DNA of 64,000 nt from assembly GCA_002794775.1 (NCBI GenBank), contig NBAY01000027.1, forward strand, positions 372,001-436,000, in the 5' to 3' direction. Position 1 is the stretch's first letter; each line of letters starts with the position of its first letter. Both the position numbers and the translations under genes were made by a program. Source of the DNA: Porodaedalea pini (taxonomy: Eukaryota; Basidiomycota; Agaricomycetes; Hymenochaetales; Hymenochaetaceae). Below are positions 9,931 to 21,791 of the stretch, piece by piece. Under the pieces are notes generated by a model. The model was not told where the DNA came from. It did not search any database and saw only the letters and a list, made by a program, of their open reading frames with translations.

Positions 9931-11978
9931 ATGTCGAAGCCCAATGGCTCTGCCCCAGGTGCACCGACGAAGACGCCAACAGTCGTCGGCATCAACTTTG
10001 GCAACTCTTATGCGTCCATAGCTGTCATAACAAAGGTCAGAGAAATATTTGGAGGCAAAGTGCTAATGGACATGGTGTCTGACGATCGTGATAGGAAGGG
10101 CTTGCAGATTGCATAGCGAATGAGGATGGAGAACGTCAGATTGCATGTGCAGTATCCTTCCATGGCGAAGAAATTGTGAGTGGCTGTTCTCCTCTGTCCA
10201 GTCTTCTTTTTCGCTAATGTATCTACAGTACATTGGCAACCAGGCAAAACCTCAGCTTGTGAAAAACTCGCAAAATACTATCATCAATTTCCGTGACCTC
10301 CTTGGCAAAAAGTGGGTGTTGTTATCTTTCCCTCTTGATTTCTATAACAAACTTATACAGGTTCTCGGAGATCCCAAAAGATCAACCTATTGTCTCAGCT
10401 CCCATCATCCAACATCCAGAGCAGCCTGATGTAGCAGCATATAAGGTCGCGATCCTTCAGCCTGCGCCTACGCCTTTACCGCCCTCCAGCGTCAAGTCCA
10501 GTTCAAACACTCCTGCCACGTCCGTTCTTCCCACTCCGCGCTCGGAACCCATTCCAGCGGAGCGGGTACTCACTGTGCAGGAGATCGCATCGCTCTTTCT
10601 CAAATCACTGGTCCAGTCCGCGCAGGACTTCCTGGGCCGCAAGGTCGACGGTGCAGTAATTGCGGTGCCTTCTTGGTTTGAAGACAGTGCTCGAGCAGCA
10701 GTAGAAGCAGCAGCAGAAGCTGCAGGCGTCAAGGTGCTGCAGCTTCTCGATGAAGCTGGCGCTGGATCCTTGGTTACAGTCAGCGCACCGGTTGAAGGAC
10801 TTGATCCCGACCGAACAGCGCTTCTTGTCGACCTTGGCCAGTCTTCGCTTTCCTTGTCTGTTCTTTCTTTCCGCCATGGTCTCATCTACGCGATCAAATC
10901 CGCGCACGATTCAAACATCAATGGCGAGCAGATCGACACGAAGCTTGTGAAGCACTTCGCGAAGGACTTTACCCGCAAGACAAAAACGCCACTGACCGTC
11001 TGTCCAGCCACCGATAATGCAGATAGGCGCGCGGAAGCGAAGCTTCGCCTCGCACTGGAACATACCAAGCGCACGATTAGTGCGTCGCCAGGTGCTGCGA
11101 GCTGTTCAGTCGAATCGCTCAAGGACGGCGTCGATTTTACTGGCTCGATCAACCGGATGCGCTTTGACCTGGAAGTACGCTCAGTGTACGACTCTGTCGT
11201 GCGTGCTGCATTCGACTTGCTCGAGAGCGCAGGCCTTGAGCCTTTGCACGTTGATGAGATCATTTATGTTGGTGGTTCTGCAGCTCTCCCGGGGCTTGAC
11301 GAGACATTCTTTGCGAAGGGTTTCCCGGAAAGCACCATTACGCCGTTTACCGCGGGTACGGTAGTTGGAGGGGGCGTTGGCGATCCGACAACGATGCTCG
11401 CGCGTGGCACGGCGCAGCAGGCACGCTTACTTGCGGAGGTCATCGCTGAAGACTCGCAGCTGCACGACGCGTTCCAACCCGGAAGCGAGCACTCGGAAGT
11501 GCACGCGACCGCGAAGACAATCGGCATCGTTCTACCTGAGGCGGATGCAGGTAGTGAGGGTGTCGGTGGTCAATGGGTCGTAGGTGTTCCGCGTGAGACA
11601 CCGCTGCCGTACCGCCGTATCGTGCAGTTCGATTGCGACCTTGGCGAGGGTGAGGAGCATACAGTCGGAATGGAGCTATGGGAAGTGAACGAAGGTGTGA
11701 AGGTTGAGAAGATAGCACCACCGAAGCGCGAGGGGGACGAGGACGAGGAAGAAGAAGAGGAAGAGGAAGAGGAGGAAATCCGTGAAAAAACGATCACAAA
11801 GGAGAAGCAGCTTGGCTCGCTGGTCGTACGCGCAACAAATGCGAGGAAGGAGAAGGGCCGTTGGAAGACACGTATTCAAGTCCAGTTCGTAGTTAGCCAT
11901 TCAGGCGGAGTAGTCCTCACCGCTGCAGAGGTTTCAAAAGGCGGTAAAGGCACGCCATCGACTATTTCTGTCCCATAG
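9931..11978 (+). CDS. SSZ1: SSZ1-type atypical Hsp70 of the ribosome-associated complex
   Basis: With zuotin (not in this window), Ssz1 forms the ribosome-associated complex that activates Ssb Hsp70 at the polypeptide exit tunnel. Four exons (9931-10035, 10095-10175, 10229-10311, 10361-11978) give 628 residues in frame. Visible features: phosphate-1 loop VVGINFGNSYASIAV, the conserved ANEDGERQIACAVSF segment, IYIGNQA, an actin-fold region with a LLDEAGAGSL phosphate-binding turn, and VGGSAALPGL near residue 420. A shortened C-terminal domain follows, containing a 13-residue glutamate run (near 11740-11775). The short, divergent substrate-binding part is expected for Ssz1 rather than canonical Hsp70. 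A long proline/serine linker (about residues 95-120) is lineage-specific. Confidence 0.92.
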
Positions 11979-12239
11979 TCATAGTTCTCTACAGATTGTA
12001 CCTACTAGAGAGTCATACAGAGTATATCTGCGGTATCATTTACTAATTCCTCTTAGTCCCTATCCTCTTCATTGTTCTTGACCTGATGCGCTTGTGCACG
12101 GGGTCGTGCTATTATATTTTTGTTGCGCTTTCGTGAAATTTAGAAAATAAATGGTCATGAACACGTGACGAGTCGCGCGTCTTATCCGAAGTCGCGTCTC
12201 CGCGTCTCGCTGGTTCAAGTTGGCAAACCACCACAGCCC

Positions 12240-15200
12240 ATGATGGGTGGCCCGTAAGCGGTGTTATAGCTCATACTCACTTCGTTCACTGACGAGGTCT
12301 CTAGCCGCCATCCCTACGATCAGGATGATGACTCATATCTGACGAAGTACATCGCGACCTACAACCCCGGCAAGACCGGCCGCATGGGAAACGCGCTCTA
12401 CAAACAACTCGTTGAAGATGCAGAAGGGAAATGGGGATGGTCGAAACGTCACTCCTGGCAGTCATGGCGCCAGCACTATAAGGACAACCAATACCGATTT
12501 GACGCTGCTATCAGGAAGTACCAAAGGAAGAAAGGGATGGATCCGGGAGGTGTCGGTACCGAGGAATTCGCCGAGCCAAATGGCGGCGAGAAGGAGAATG
12601 GCAGAAAAAGCAGCTCGGTCTCGAAAATGGGGAACGAGAAAGCTGAAGCCCGTGCACAGCTTTCCTCTTCCGGCCAAAGTCCACGAATTAGCAAACATCT
12701 CTCTACGCAGACCGCCCCGCGGAAAAATCCTACATTCAAAAGCTATTCAAAGGCTGAAGAGGAAGACAACATGAGCGACGAGTCATTCCCCGGCCGTCAA
12801 GATGCGGCATCGCGAGGCCACAAGCATGTTGCTCGTAAGACCGCCAGGAAGACTGCTGTGCTACCGAGGCATTCGGAGGCGGAAGAGGAAGAGGACATGA
12901 GGAATGAAATGGCTTCTAGCCACGAAAATGCGACACACAGGAAAAGAAAATCTGTGGACGAGTCTGACGCGGACGGTGAGGCTAAGCGGCGAAGGATTCA
13001 CGATGAGGCTCGTAATGCAATGGGCAACGGGAAACCATTCGAAAGGTCTCAGAACGGAAACAATCTGGACCATGATAGGGCGGAGGTTGAGATGTCAGAG
13101 GACTTGAATTTGAATCACAATGCGTCGCACCAGAAGTCTTCTCCACCGGAACCTCAAAGGCGAGTAATTTATAAGTCCCGGAAAATAGCAGTCCTAATTA
13201 CCATGCTTCTAGGCCGTCTTCCGTGGTGAGCCGATGTTTGGGGTTGCTATCCGCTCTCGATGGACTTGGCGATGATAAAACGCAGGCCGCTGTCTTCAAA
13301 GCACTGCAGTTGAACGCTGATGAGCAAAAAGAGGTCTTGGAATACGCCAAGGTATGCATTATCAGGACATAATCGTTTTCTTCTCGATAATGACGCAATC
13401 AACCAGTCTCGTCTGCCTCAAGCTGGTTCTTCTGCTGCTAAGAATGAGCATGCGGAGGGCTACAAGCGATTGTACCCTCATCTGTCAGAGGACGATAATC
13501 CAGGAGACGCATCCCTTAAAAATGCTATACCTGGGGCCTGGGATGATGGACATGGCCCGGATCACCCGATCGAGACGTTAATGTCACATTTACCTGCTTC
13601 TGAGAGCTCCGGCCATGTAGAGACAAGAGACAAGCACATAAGTCTGAGATCCTCCGTTTCAAACAATACTTCTTCGCCACGCCCACGTCACCGAGTATCC
13701 AACGTAAAGAACGCAGATGACTTCTTTGACACGCCTCCACCTTCTCCAGAGAAACCAACCGTTGCGCAGCCCAGTCCTACAACATCGTTGACTTCGAAGG
13801 CGCAGGATAGCCGTAAAGATATTGCCCCAGACGCGCATAGCCCACTACCGAAACGCGACCCACCCCGGTTTGCCAATGGCACGTTAACGAACTCGTTTGT
13901 GCCTTCGAATGGACGACGTGTACTATCGCGAAAACGAAGGCCTGATCTTGACAGCGAATCTGATACCGAAGTCATTCCTAGCGATTTGGAGTCTGCCCAT
14001 GGCACGCAGAAACTGCGGTCACCGATTAAATCTTGGCCGCCACTGAGGAAGAAAAAAAGTACGGAGTACGACATCCAACCTGTTCCGCCTGAGGCTGGTC
14101 CATCAAGGCTCCATGCTCCCATCTTCCCGTCTGCCTCAGACGAGAAATCAGACAAAGCAAAAACGATCCATGCGTGGCGCTTGGAAACCCCTCTTTCTGA
14201 GGGTCAGACTCCAAGTGTTTCATTGACCACCATGAGTGATCCTTTCCTCACTATCGATCATGCAAATCGCCTGCGCCGACAAGAGAAGGCCAAGAGCAAG
14301 GAAACGAACGGGAAAAGCGAAGAGAGGGCGTCAGCGAATGTCGATGTAAAAACAGACCGTAGGATGACGTTTGGCGGATTTTCTACGTCAGGACCACCTG
14401 AATTTGACCTGAGAAGGAAGGCGCTTCGTAGCAGCATTGCGGGCAGTCCGACGATTCTGCACGCTCCACGATCATTTTCTTCGTCTGGCTCATCGACGAA
14501 AGTCAAAGAGCAAGAACGCATCCCTAATACGAGTCGCCGGGCATCAGTCGCCACGACTGTTGACTTGACGTTGGATTTTCCTTCGCCAGGTGTTAAGATT
14601 TCTCCCACAGATCAAGTTCTCATAGATCGTGCAGGGCTGCAGTTCTTTATTCAGTCAATGGCGCAAAATCATGGAGTCAATGAGGACTGGGTGCGCAGGG
14701 TATATGAGGAACGTCGGGATCTGCAAGGCACAGATCGCATTATTGCAAAGATGCGAGATGCGGCAGAGCGTGCGTTCGAAGAGGCAATTGAACGTGAAAA
14801 AGAAGGGGAAGAGAAAGTGGAAGATGCTGCTGCGTCGACTTCGAAGGGACCTTCAGCGAATCATCAACCGACCACCGGCCCAAGCGCCCAGTCGAGTCCG
14901 AATGGACGCGAAGTTGGCCTCTCCACCTCGGCTCCCCGAAGCCGATCGATCGTAAATCGACGTCGCACTGAACTGCTCTATACACCAGCCGACGAGGACT
15001 CGACGCTCGTACGCGTGCGTAATCAATATGCTCCACCAAGTGCTTCGAGAGCCGCTCGATATGTACGTGCACGAGCACGTAGGAGCTCCGGCATGACGGG
15101 AAGCCCACTGAATCCGAATGCTGAGGGACTGCGGGTAGATGAGGATGAAGATAGCGAGAAGGAAGAGGAAGAAGTGACTATGACGCTGACGCCTTCGCAT

Positions 15201-15494
15201 ATGCTTGTGGACTCTGCGGATTCTTCTGCTAGCGAGCATACTGAGCGGGATATTCCTTCTTCGCCTCCTGCGTCCACTCTCACGGAACCACGGGACGGCG
15301 CCAAAAACTCCACGGAGATTGTGGTGCAAGATCTTGAAGACCCCATGAACCCGCAACCTTGGACGGCGGAGGAGGATAGGATTCTCCAAATTGGAGAAGA
15401 TGAGGAGGCCATCCAGGCAATAGTAGAGAGAAGGGGTCAACTGGCCGTGAAGTGGCGGCTAGTTGAGCTGAATGATGACGACCTCATGTCTTAA
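12240..15494 (+). CDS. RAP1-type telomere-binding protein (Rap1 Myb domain)
   Basis: Starts with a tiny 14-nt exon (12240-12253), then exon 2 (12305 to about 13174, or 13159 if a GC donor is used), exon 3 (13213-13351) and exon 4 (13407-15494); about 1,030 residues. The N-terminal 70 residues match the Rap1 Myb fold: YDQDDDSYLTKYIATYNPGK, then WSKRHSWQSWRQHYK and a basic KYQRKKG. The long middle is Ser/Pro/charged and probably disordered. Near the C-terminus are a helical segment (DRAGLQFFIQSMAQNHGV) and a PWTAEEDRIL stretch reminiscent of a Myb/SANT start. Expected role: shelterin-associated telomere protein in the nucleus. The usual N-terminal BRCT domain is absent, and the 261 bp to SSZ1 leave no room for one. 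The exon 2 donor is ambiguous; both options keep frame. Confidence 0.72.
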
Positions 15495-15736
15495 TATCTC
15501 ATCGTATTGTTTTGCATTTGGTTCAATGGTTGATTTCGCTCTGGTCTCCTTTCGTTATTTTGTCCTTCACTGTGTTAAATGATATTTCCTCTTCCCTAGC
15601 TTCTATCATTCTCCTCCCTTCAGTGGCTTCTGGATATGTTACACAACAAGGGAAAGACAGAACTAATTTGGCCGCAAGACATGTAACTGAACGAGAACAC
15701 ACTTCTAAAACAAAAACAAAGACAGTGACACTCGCG

Positions 15737-16792
15737 CTACTCATCGTATCCGAGTCTAACCTTTTCCGCCCTTTCGCGCTCGAGACGGACGATTTTGTCC
15801 TCTGCGGCTGATAGCACATCATTCCATTCTACAAATAGTTCTGAAAGAGCATCGATCTGATGAAATTGGTACGTGGCAGCCATTGCATGAGAGGAGGTAC
15901 AGATGGAATTGGAGTGTTACATACGCGTGTCGTATATTGTCGTAAGACATGACCTATTCGACGCTCAATGTCACCTGCGGTGGCCAGGTCTTCAGCATGA
16001 GCCTTCTTTAAGGAATCTAGTCGTGTTGCTAGGCTTTCATAGTCTAGAAAGAGTTATTGTGGACAATCTGCGGTAGTACGATGGCTCGGCCAGAGACTGA
16101 CCTCCTAGTTTCCCGGCACCAAGCACTCCCCTCTTCTCGAGGATGTCTATCTCGCGCAGGTCTCGGTCAGCTGCACGTATTTCGGGTTCCATTTCAGCAA
16201 CAAATGCATCAAGCTCTTCCGTGCTCATAGACGAGTATGAAGGCGGAGCAGAAGCGCCTGATAACGCGAATGCAGGCGTAAGGATTTGAGCATGCTGATC
16301 AACTTTGTTTCGACATAAGTATGGCGATAATACTAGCAGGGTTCGAGACAGAAGGACTCACTCACAGCGGTCCATGAACTTCTGCAGCCCATCATTGTTC
16401 TCTACGATTACGTCCAGCCGTTTCTGGATCTCCTCAGCTTTCAAAACCAGCGCGTCCCCTTCTTGTCGTACGTCGGATCTCTCCCCTTCCTTTGCCTCCC
16501 GCTTCTGACTTGCAGCATCCTGCTTGATGCCCAGAACTAGCACCTCCAGCCAGCGTATGCGTAGCTCGAGAGAGAGTTCTGGATCAATTGGCGGAGGTAC
16601 TGGGCCCTTGAAAGACGTGTTCGGAATTGGAGACATAGGCGGAGATGTCGGTGACGGAGAAAGAACGCGATGTCGAGCGGCGTCCCCAAGAAAAACACTC
16701 CCTAGCACGTTCATTTTTGTCACTTCTGAGGAGAATCGCGATGCAGACGAAATGAGAGGCCGCCGTCGAGTGACAGGCTGATAGAGTCTCAC
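15737..16792 (-). CDS. Probable dynactin p22/p24 (DCTN3-like) subunit
   Basis: Four exons (16792-16366, 16302-16102, 16043-15925, 15856-15737) join in frame to 288 residues. Opening LELRIRWLEVLVLG resembles the DCTN3 start 'LQ.RVEELE..V.G'. The middle VENNDGLQKFMDR and QHAQILTPAF are followed by a long coiled-coil region (DLREIDILEKRGVLGAGKL). The end, LSELFVEWNDVLSAAEDK, matches the DCTN3 'FVQWDELL' tail. Dynactin p22/p24 sits in the shoulder of the dynein-activating complex. The N-terminal ~60 residues, including a Pro/Ser stretch, are lineage-specific, and an internal ATG near 16714 could be the true start. The gene is convergent with the RAP1-type gene. Confidence 0.68.
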
Positions 16793-17120
16793 GTGCGAGA
16801 AACGCGTCGCTCCGCGTAGAAAACGGGCATATCGAGTAAATGGCCCAGTTTGAATTTATATGCTGGTGTAGACATTAAAAATAGAGGAATTTGATTAAGT
16901 AAGGTGTGTTTGTGCTAAAATGCATACAATACTAGTGATGATAGTAGAAAAATAAATGTGCCAACAATGCTCGTATATGAACACGACAGGACGCAGGTTA
17001 TTAGAAATGAAATAAATAAAAATAAGAGGCGTACGTCGGTACCTATTAAATATATATAAAACCAAGAAGAAACTAAGGATATGGGTCAAAGGCAACAGAT
17101 GACAAGACAAAAAGTGTTCG
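16793..17120. other. AT-rich intergenic spacer
   Basis: AT-rich sequence between the dynactin-like gene and the 3' edge of duplicated copy B; similarity to copy A begins at about 17120. No coding potential seen. Confidence 0.6.
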
Positions 17121-17279
17121 TAGATGAAACCGCACTCATCCGATGAGGTCCTTTTAATAAGAAAAGGAAAAAGATAAAATAATGAGCATTGACACTCATG
17201 ATATAATGAAAGGTTATGCTAAGAAAAGGTGTAAGCAGGCGAGTTCAGATATGACAATGCTAAACAGACGCACCAATAA

Positions 17280-20200
17280 TCAAGCCTCAGGCCAAGCAGA
17301 AGCAGAATGCATCGCTCCGCATCGCTGCCCGCGTCCACGAGCCTTCTCATTACCGGAGCGTATTATGTGGCCAGTACTCCCCCCAGCGTGATCAATTTTT
17401 TGGACATAGCTCGTGTTTCTGAGACTATCTTCACGCCGCTCAGAAGAGGGTACCGCTCCATTGTCTTCTGCGGTCGGTCGATCACGGCCACGGACACTGC
17501 GCGATAATGCGTACGGGGTGTAGCCATCGCGTGGAAGTGTGCGAGGATCATGAACTTCATCACCAATTCTTCGTATCTCGTCGAGCCTGTCCACCAGTCT
17601 TTCAGATCGTTCTTCACCGCGAAGCTCACTTGAACATGGACGCTTTGGCATGTTGTCCCAACAGTAGTCGCGCTCGTCCCTTTGTCTTCCGGATCGATGG
17701 GGGTGCGTGCTGCGAGGAACAAGGGAGCACTCCTTTTCAAGTGCTAGTCGATGGCGTCTGCCTTCATAGCTTTCCGTTCGCCCTTGCTCTTCGTCTTCTT
17801 CAGATACTTGTCGCCAGTTCTGAATCCTGTCCGCTTGCCCTTGACTACGAACACCAAAAGTAGAGGATTGCACTTCCAACCGACCTTGACCAGACCTCGA
17901 GTGCCTGTCAACGCGCCTTCGCTTATCGATACAGCGCTCTACAGACATAGCCAGAGGAAGCGGAGATCCTGGAGGTGCAGAGGTCCGAGCAACACTTGAC
18001 GAGGCCAGCTTCTGAGATGTCTTCGCTTTCGATAAACTTGAGTTGCTGTGAGCTTGTCCACGCGACGTTGAGCCAGTTTCAAGTTGTGCCTTCTTTGCTG
18101 ACGTGGTCTTAGGAGCCGTACGAGCGAGAACTAAATCAGATAAAGACGCTATAGGAAGCTGAGGAGCTGTCTTGTGCCTCTTCCCTCTTGATGCCGTTCC
18201 GGCCTTGACTATAGGGATAGCGACCGCATTGACTTCAGATGTCGCGCCAACGTCTTCATCCCAGCTGAACGCAGGCGAAGGTCCCAGGATATCGACGTTC
18301 GTCCCCGCGATTGAAGTTAGCATCGGCTTGCACACGACAGTTTCAGACTCGACATTTGACCTCAATCCCGGTGAACAAGTCTAAACTCGTTGTAAGAATC
18401 TCGTTGAATGAAAGTCAACGTCATTGCTTACCGAAAGCTCATTGCTCATCACTTCGTGCTGTAAAGCAGATTTTGTCGTAATGTTCAGCAGAGCGCTATG
18501 CCGAGCAGACTCAGACTGCGCGAGTTCCCCGAAGGTCTCGTCGAAGCACTTGCTGAAATACATGTACTTCTGAATGGATAGTTGAGTGAGAATAAAAAAG
18601 AATGATGCAGGGGCGTTACTGACCTTGCCCTCCGCCACTCTGACAACGGATGTGCTAGACACGTCCTCATCGAACAACTCGGATTCGTCGCGAGTGGAGA
18701 TCTCGAGGGTATCGTGCGCAACAACGAATGCAGATAAAGATGCATACTCTTGTCCAAAGTAGCGAGCGCTTGCGGGTAGCTTGACTCGCGGTAACGACTC
18801 CCCCTCCCCTGAAACATCACCATTGCGATCAGCTACAAAAGTGACTTCTCCAGGGTTCCAGAGCATGCTGTCCTCCTCGGGCTCCAGCTCGATCCCATCG
18901 TCCCCATCGGCAGGCAGCGAATCCTGCATCGGATCGAGCTCGATCCCATCGTCAGCGTCAGCAGGCAACGTAACTTCCGCCGGGTCGAGCTCGAGCATCT
19001 CATCGGCATCTAGCGGCAGTGCAACCTCTATCGGATCATGGTGAACTCTTTCATCGGCATCCTCCAGCAGATAAACTTCCATCGGATTCAGCTCAATGCC
19101 CTCGCCTGCATCGAGAGGCAACGGAACCTCTAATGGGTTGAGCTCAAATCCTTCGTCAGCATCGGTGGGCAGAGGGAATTCCATCGGGTCGAATTCTATG
19201 CCTTCGTCAGCGTTTGCCGGTAAAGGATCCTCCATCGGCGTGAGCGCAATACCATCGTCGGCATCAGCAGGCAGCGGAACCTGAACTGGGTCCAGCTCAA
19301 TACCCTCGCCAGCATCCAAAGGCAGTGGAACCTCGGTCGGGTCGAGTTCGATGCCATCGTCAGCATTTTCCGGTAGAGGGATGAGCGTCGGCTCGATGTT
19401 CAGCTCGTGCTCATCACCCTCAGGAAACGATACAAGCATCGGAACGACCTGAAGGACGAGACGAGAGAATGAGCTAAAAGAAACAATAGTGACAAATGAG
19501 CCCAAGCTTACGATTTCGTGTCTGCATCTGTTGTAAACTTGCTCGACGTTCCAACTTTCGTCAAGTTGCTCAGGGATATATGGCGATACAATTTGGCACT
19601 TTTATCCCTTCAGGACAGCATGGACGCCTGAATAAAATGGAGAAACTCACAGAAACTGTATTTCCAAAGGCTTTCACGATGTTCAAGAACATATTTCTGA
19701 CGAACGGCAAGCCAGCCTGCCGCATCGTTAAAACCAAACTCTTAATAATCTTGAAAGAAAGAATCAGCTCGTATAATTCAAATCGAGGATTTGTAGAGCT
19801 TACCGTAATAGCCTCTGAAAGAAGCCACAGTGCGAGTACTAGACAGTTAAAACCCGTTCCAATCAAGGAACGGGCGATCCACCGAAGCGAATCATGCTCT
19901 AGCAAGCATGTGTGAGCCATATCCAAGGATAGAGCGATCTTCCAATTCCCCCATCGAGATGCCATTGTCGAGTTCTATGAGATTCATGAATAAGAAGTAA
20001 GAAGACAAAGAACGGGGACATACCGCGACATGTAGGTAAGCGAACAGTTCCGACGCGAAAGGATACGTCTTTGATACAGTCGTCCTGAGGCCATTCTTGC
20101 CATTCAAAACACTGCGTCAATTCATACTCTGAGTGGACTTGGGCATAGAACCTCACCATAGACAGACTCCTCAGAATAACCCAATATCCATCTCTAGCAG

Positions 20201-21314
20201 CCAGAGCCATAATAGTGAAGGCCTGAAGACAATGTTTATGAAAGATACTCAGATAGCAAAGGCTTGGACTCACGGCGACACCATACACAAAATCATAGAT
20301 TCCCATCACTGACGCATGACTCATGCACATCGTCATGAGCGACTCAAGCAGCGTTATCTGCAGCACCTTAACCAGTAAGGTCTGCTTTGTGGACGCAGCC
20401 AGATTGAATGCGGACGAGCCAAAGCAAGCAATGTAGAGCATGGCGGAATCGACGAATGTCGTGCCCCAGTGGTTGACAGTGTCGGTGGCATTGGGTGGCA
20501 CACGGTATCGGCGGGTCGGACGTGATGTCGAATTGCGAAACACACTCACCAGGAGTGTATCGGTGCGTCGACGAATCACAATCACGACTGCCTTGACCGA
20601 AGTGCCACCTCGCACGATGGAGTGCTTCATGAGCGACTTGGACGGCTCGGTGCCTCGAGTGGGGTACGGGACATCGTAGGTGGGAGACGGGACATCGTAG
20701 GTGGCGGACGAGACATCGTACGTGGGGGATGGGACATCATACGTGGAGGACGGGTCATCATAGGCAGGGAACAGGACATCGTAGGTCGCGGTCGGGACAT
20801 TGTAGGTGGCCGTCGGGACGGAAGACGAGGACGGTTCCTGGACATCGCACGTGAAGTGGAACACATTGCAAAGCGTACCGAAGTTGAGCGAGCGAATTAC
20901 AATGTCGAGAGCCGAGTTGACGTAGAACGAAATGACCGAGGATGTCGAAGACCAGATGTTCTTCAAAGCGTCGCCGACGCAGTGGGATGCATGATAGACT
21001 GGATCGAGGCTGAGCAAAGACACGATAGTGTCAGCAACTGTACGAGACGTCGAGTCCTCCGCATGTGCCACCGGCGCATCAGGGTCCGGAGCTTCGCCGA
21101 CGCAATTGAAAGCGGCGAAGAGTGGTCCAACGTTGGCCGAGTGCGTAGTCAGGTCGAGCTTGATGACTGGGATGTGGACGGAAGCATTGCGAGCATACGG
21201 GTCAATGTCTATCTTGTCGGGTGGGCGAATGACCTCGGGCTTATGCAGGACTTGAGCGACGCGCATGGCGAGGAACGCCGCCGACACGATGTGATTCACT
21301 GTGACGATGAGCAT
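17280..21314 (-). CDS. Intact copy (B) of an eight-exon, repeat-rich protein of unknown function
   Basis: Not recognised. Exons 21314-20274, 20222-20024, 19898-19804, 19749-19651, 19598-19512, 19448-18624, 18569-18432 and 18380-17280 join without a stop into about 1,194 residues; all introns are GT-AG and about 50-125 nt. Order: hydrophobic start (MLIVTVNHIVSAAFLAMRVA); region with HKPEVIRPPDK; eight 7-residue units of YDVPSPT type (about residues 166-221); basic VIVIRRRTDTLLV; several hydrophobic stretches, including SLIGTGFNCLVLALWLLSEA (likely membrane helix, about residue 425); eleven 17-residue acidic repeats (about residues 511-697); a 46-residue exon; and a long Arg/Ser-rich basic tail ending SASAWPEA. 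Start chosen at the first in-frame ATG; upstream in-frame codons lack one. Copies A and C are broken, so this is the only candidate for a functional protein. It is divergently arranged with ATG15. Confidence 0.7.
18879..19439 (-). repeat. 51 bp tandem repeat, 11 units, copy B
   Basis: 561 nt coding for eleven 17-residue units (consensus MEVPLPxDADEGIELDP). Unit borders align perfectly with those of copies A and C. The first unit is altered here (MLVSFPEGDEHELNIEP). Confidence 0.9.
20652..20819 (-). repeat. 21 bp tandem repeat, 8 units, encoding Tyr heptads (copy B)
   Basis: Eight in-frame 21-nt units give VPTATYN, VPTATYD, VLFPAYD, DPSSTYD, VPSPTYD, VSSATYD, VPSPTYD and VPYPTRG. Seven carry a tyrosine at the same position. 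Copy C has one unit fewer (a 21-nt, in-frame difference). Confidence 0.88.
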
Positions 21315-21407
21315 CTTCGAGGACTGAAAGGCTGTGGGAGTTCGTCTGTTGTTTCCGGGGGATGTTGCTGGTGGCTGCAGGAGAAGGACGCTGGATGAAG
21401 GACGAGA

Positions 21408-21791
21408 GTGCACATTCTCAGTTACTTATACAGTTTGCAGCGTGAGAACGTTATTGAGGAGTGGACCAGCACTAGCACTAGTTCAGAGCACAACCACCGT
21501 CAGCCAACGTTCAGCACAACAACAGAACGCGTCGGCGGTCGAGCGCCACAGGCGCGTCGTCGTCCCGTGATCGAGATGTGTTATGGCAGCCAAGGCAGTC
21601 AAGTAGCATTCGTGAAGGCAGTCAAAAACCTCTCAATAATTTCTGATGCAAAGTTTCTAATTGAGCAGAGTCTGAAGAATCCCGAAGACAAAGTACAAGA
21701 TTTTCTTTTGCGGATGCTATTTTTCATTGTTCGGGGCAAACATCAGAAATCAACTACTCCGATCAGGACATCATCGCAGTACGTTACTTGA
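21408..21791 (+). other. Divergent 127-codon ORF upstream of copy B, conserved in copy C
   Basis: Open reading frame facing away from the repeat-protein gene, overlapping the extreme 5' end of its open frame. Copy C has a nearly identical 126-codon ORF (47749-47369), and only the first ~70 codons exist upstream of copy A before the flank diverges. The conceptual product contains KFLIEQSLKNPEDKVQDFLL. Conservation may only reflect recent duplication of a promoter or 5' leader, so a coding role is unproven. Confidence 0.25.

Noticed and set aside
11740..11780. GAA/GAG microsatellite
   Set aside because: It is in frame within SSZ1 and encodes an acidic run, so it is not a separate element.
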